Source: Botryllus schlosseri (Eukaryota > Chordata > Ascidiacea > Stolidobranchia > Styelidae). From it: 20,607 nt of DNA. Location: the NCBI GenBank assembly GCA_000444245.1, contig ATSW01006981.1, positions 1-20,607 on the forward strand, written 5' to 3'. Below the pieces are notes generated by a model. That model saw only the letters and a program-made list of their open reading frames with translations, searched no databases and had not been told where the DNA came from. Both the position numbers and the translations under genes were made by a program. Positions 20,101 to 20,607 of this stretch are shown one piece after another. Within the stretch, counting starts at the first letter, position 1. Each line of letters starts with the position of its first letter.

Positions 20101-20602
20101 CCTCGAGAATGGGTTAATCGTTACTAAGGTATTTCAAGCTATCGAGTTTGAACCCATTGAATGTTTCAATTCTCTTGTAGATACGATAACCGAGGCTAGA
20201 AGACGGGCTGACGATGACCCGTCTCAGAAGCCACTGGGGCAGTTCTATAAAGACATTGCAAATTCCTGTATAGGGAAGACTATCTCGAATTGTACAAAAT
20301 ATTCTGACATCAAGATTGTCAACCGTCAAAAAGCTATGATCTTGGTAAATGACTCCAGATTTAAATCAATGATTGAGTTGTCACCAGATATTTTTGAGGT
20401 GTCCATGAAATTGAGAAAACATGTTTGGAGCCAACCCAACCACATTGGGTACTTTGTCTATGGTTATGCGAAATTGGCCTTATTACGGTTCCATTCATAT
20501 ATGTCCACCTACCTCCTGCCACGGTCCATTGAACTATTATATTCGGACACTGATTCCTGGTACGGCGCTATCTCCTCTGACAGCCTGCTAAAAGTTGTCT
20601 GA
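17180..20602 (+). CDS. Protein-primed family B DNA polymerase of the Polinton-like element
   Basis: The frame starts MSRRRNLVR and runs about 1,140 residues to the right edge. An N-terminal domain holds D196-D-H-Y-C-I-F-R-C, a pattern seen at the front of Polinton-type polymerases. A CCHC zinc-finger-like stretch follows (C304, C307, H320, C322). The proofreading exonuclease shows FDYES (D366, E368), FNGSRYD (N488 to D493) and YVSLD (Y615, D619). The palm shows motif A (GLDSNCLY, D720), motif B (K1024, N1028-S1029) and motif C (YSDTDS, D1123 and D1125). Between A and B lies LELFGCFHHGHGC (809-821), which resembles the endonuclease-like insert of related elements. The polymerase would copy the element from its ends using a protein primer. 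Four Ns occur at 18245-18310. Most of the thumb expected after motif C is not seen in the window, so wholeness cannot be judged here. Confidence 0.88.
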   Translation: MSRRRNLVRIVSDFAQPSSLGIPENLIEIVEENWHSIRSSTLTPHSIRSLHNFRILGRNPSDVINDLQDIFVSQQYGFRINYAFAHILDNVETNELRYYHASENAGVMLDTPKMIANRSDFDQFVDNIDLAAGFESARFQRDDTKFAVLVVTNVTFYVYKSDFRLIGCSTIEIPKSIVNSHSVLDLMKNRHGVPYDDHYCIFRCVAVMLCGGNYRGDDLQSKTLSLVAQYSALYGDPESGVCMNDLDKVESCLKVSICVYTLKEGVGYILRHGAREGLKIHAHLEGTHFCYIKNFNSYCKNYSCETCHRLFSSKYYLQRHNCFKDIPNHYRGGMFKPEPTIFEALDELGIIVPKPXRFYPYNLVFDYESILQKGXXXNDTANVHYVDCHIPAAVAFACNYPGYETPEVLISDGDPGALVARMMSRFELIQSECFEALCQQFYDVLERLDCIAEEMHTTEPDVKRMSPATLLKQRFLNYLSQLPVFSFNGSRYDIPLIIPYLVEYLSDPISIVKRGTSYMSLSTSRFRFLDVTLYLGAGTSYDAYIRCHNCASTKAFFPYNYFTDLSVLDEKSLPDHIHFYNKLKRSNITDEQYLWCQSKWAEHKMTTFRDYLSFYVSLDVGPLLEALTKHKQLFARYSIDMAKHGISLPSLASRFVFNSIPPVFTLLNQKYSHIHTLIRENLRGGLSVVSLRYAEAKVTKIKSQIYGDNALPVEQVLGLDSNCLYLDTLRSRLPGGYPCLWSPNEDFTLFSRTKTAPLYGKMAHQWLSYIAHCRGVKIQHQFNGPEHRIGLLQICIDGYYRTPQGPVALELFGCFHHGHGCELGASPDRQARWAATQRKIQYIQKVGYKLEYITECQWVIMRQRSDIAAFIQTLESSKMVKCRVLSSSKLLELVSKDQFFGAVEVDIHVPSHLKEHFSEFCPLFKHAYVSRDDIGPYMKAFAEQHGFLKRPRKFLIATLQATKTLLITPLLKWYLENGLIVTKVFQAIEFEPIECFNSLVDTITEARRRADDDPSQKPLGQFYKDIANSCIGKTISNCTKYSDIKIVNRQKAMILVNDSRFKSMIELSPDIFEVSMKLRKHVWSQPNHIGYFVYGYAKLALLRFHSYMSTYLLPRSIELLYSDTDSWYGAISSDSLLKVV

Positions 20603-20607
20603 GACTG

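Larger units (their letters stand above)
15460..20607. mobile_element. Polinton/Maverick-like element, left part, runs off the window
   Basis: The span holds a leftward OB-fold-like gene, a divergent intergenic region, a rightward unknown gene and a protein-primed family B DNA polymerase of the kind carried by Polintons, adintovirus-like elements and their relatives. The family call rests on the polymerase. No integrase, protease or capsid gene is inside the window. The left terminus is not located and may lie further left (14947-15460). Within the window the genes look whole or nearly so, suggesting a young copy. Wholeness of the element as a whole cannot be judged because the right part is missing. 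Confidence 0.72.

Noticed and set aside
1-20607. CRISPR arrays, bacterial operons, riboswitches
   Set aside because: No regularly spaced repeats or bacterial gene organisation; the content is eukaryotic throughout.

Overview
This is animal DNA, most likely from an invertebrate. The evidence is one spliced-looking adhesion-type GPCR gene, a dense set of eukaryotic transposons (hAT miniature elements, LINE fragments, a tRNA-derived SINE), and the left part of a Polinton/Maverick-like element. The species cannot be fixed from the sequence. Scattered single Ns suggest a draft or polymorphic assembly.

Layout. 1-4794: AT-rich, no convincing gene, two hairpins. 4803-5162: a 360-bp hAT miniature element with a perfect 8-bp target duplication. 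5754-7116: a hAT element split by a second hAT element (5977-6844), both with perfect 8-bp duplications. 7193-9024: a class B2 (adhesion) receptor gene with a short signal-peptide exon, a 61-bp intron and one large exon holding the GPS and all seven membrane helices. 9025-11135: no recognised gene. 11136-12492: two fragments of one LINE family, a GGCCGGA-rich hAT miniature element inserted near the first, and a tRNA-derived SINE between them. 12651-13738: a composite repeat with inverted ends, holding an ACTCGAGT hairpin and a second copy of the 4803 hAT family. 13741-14946: no gene, one small tandem repeat. 14947-15147: 87-bp tandem repeats.

15460-20607: a Polinton-like element that runs off the right edge. 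It has a leftward OB-fold-like (possibly ssDNA-binding) gene, a duplicated intergenic block that probably carries divergent promoters, a rightward unknown gene of about 159 residues, and a large protein-primed family B DNA polymerase with all exonuclease and palm motifs recognisable. Its long open frames suggest a recent insertion. Its integrase, protease and capsid genes, if present, lie outside the window, so the assignment rests on the polymerase.

The one host gene with clear function is the receptor. The polymerase and OB-fold gene would act together in replicating the mobile element. The rest is repeat sediment, informative mainly for its nested insertions and shared target-site preference.
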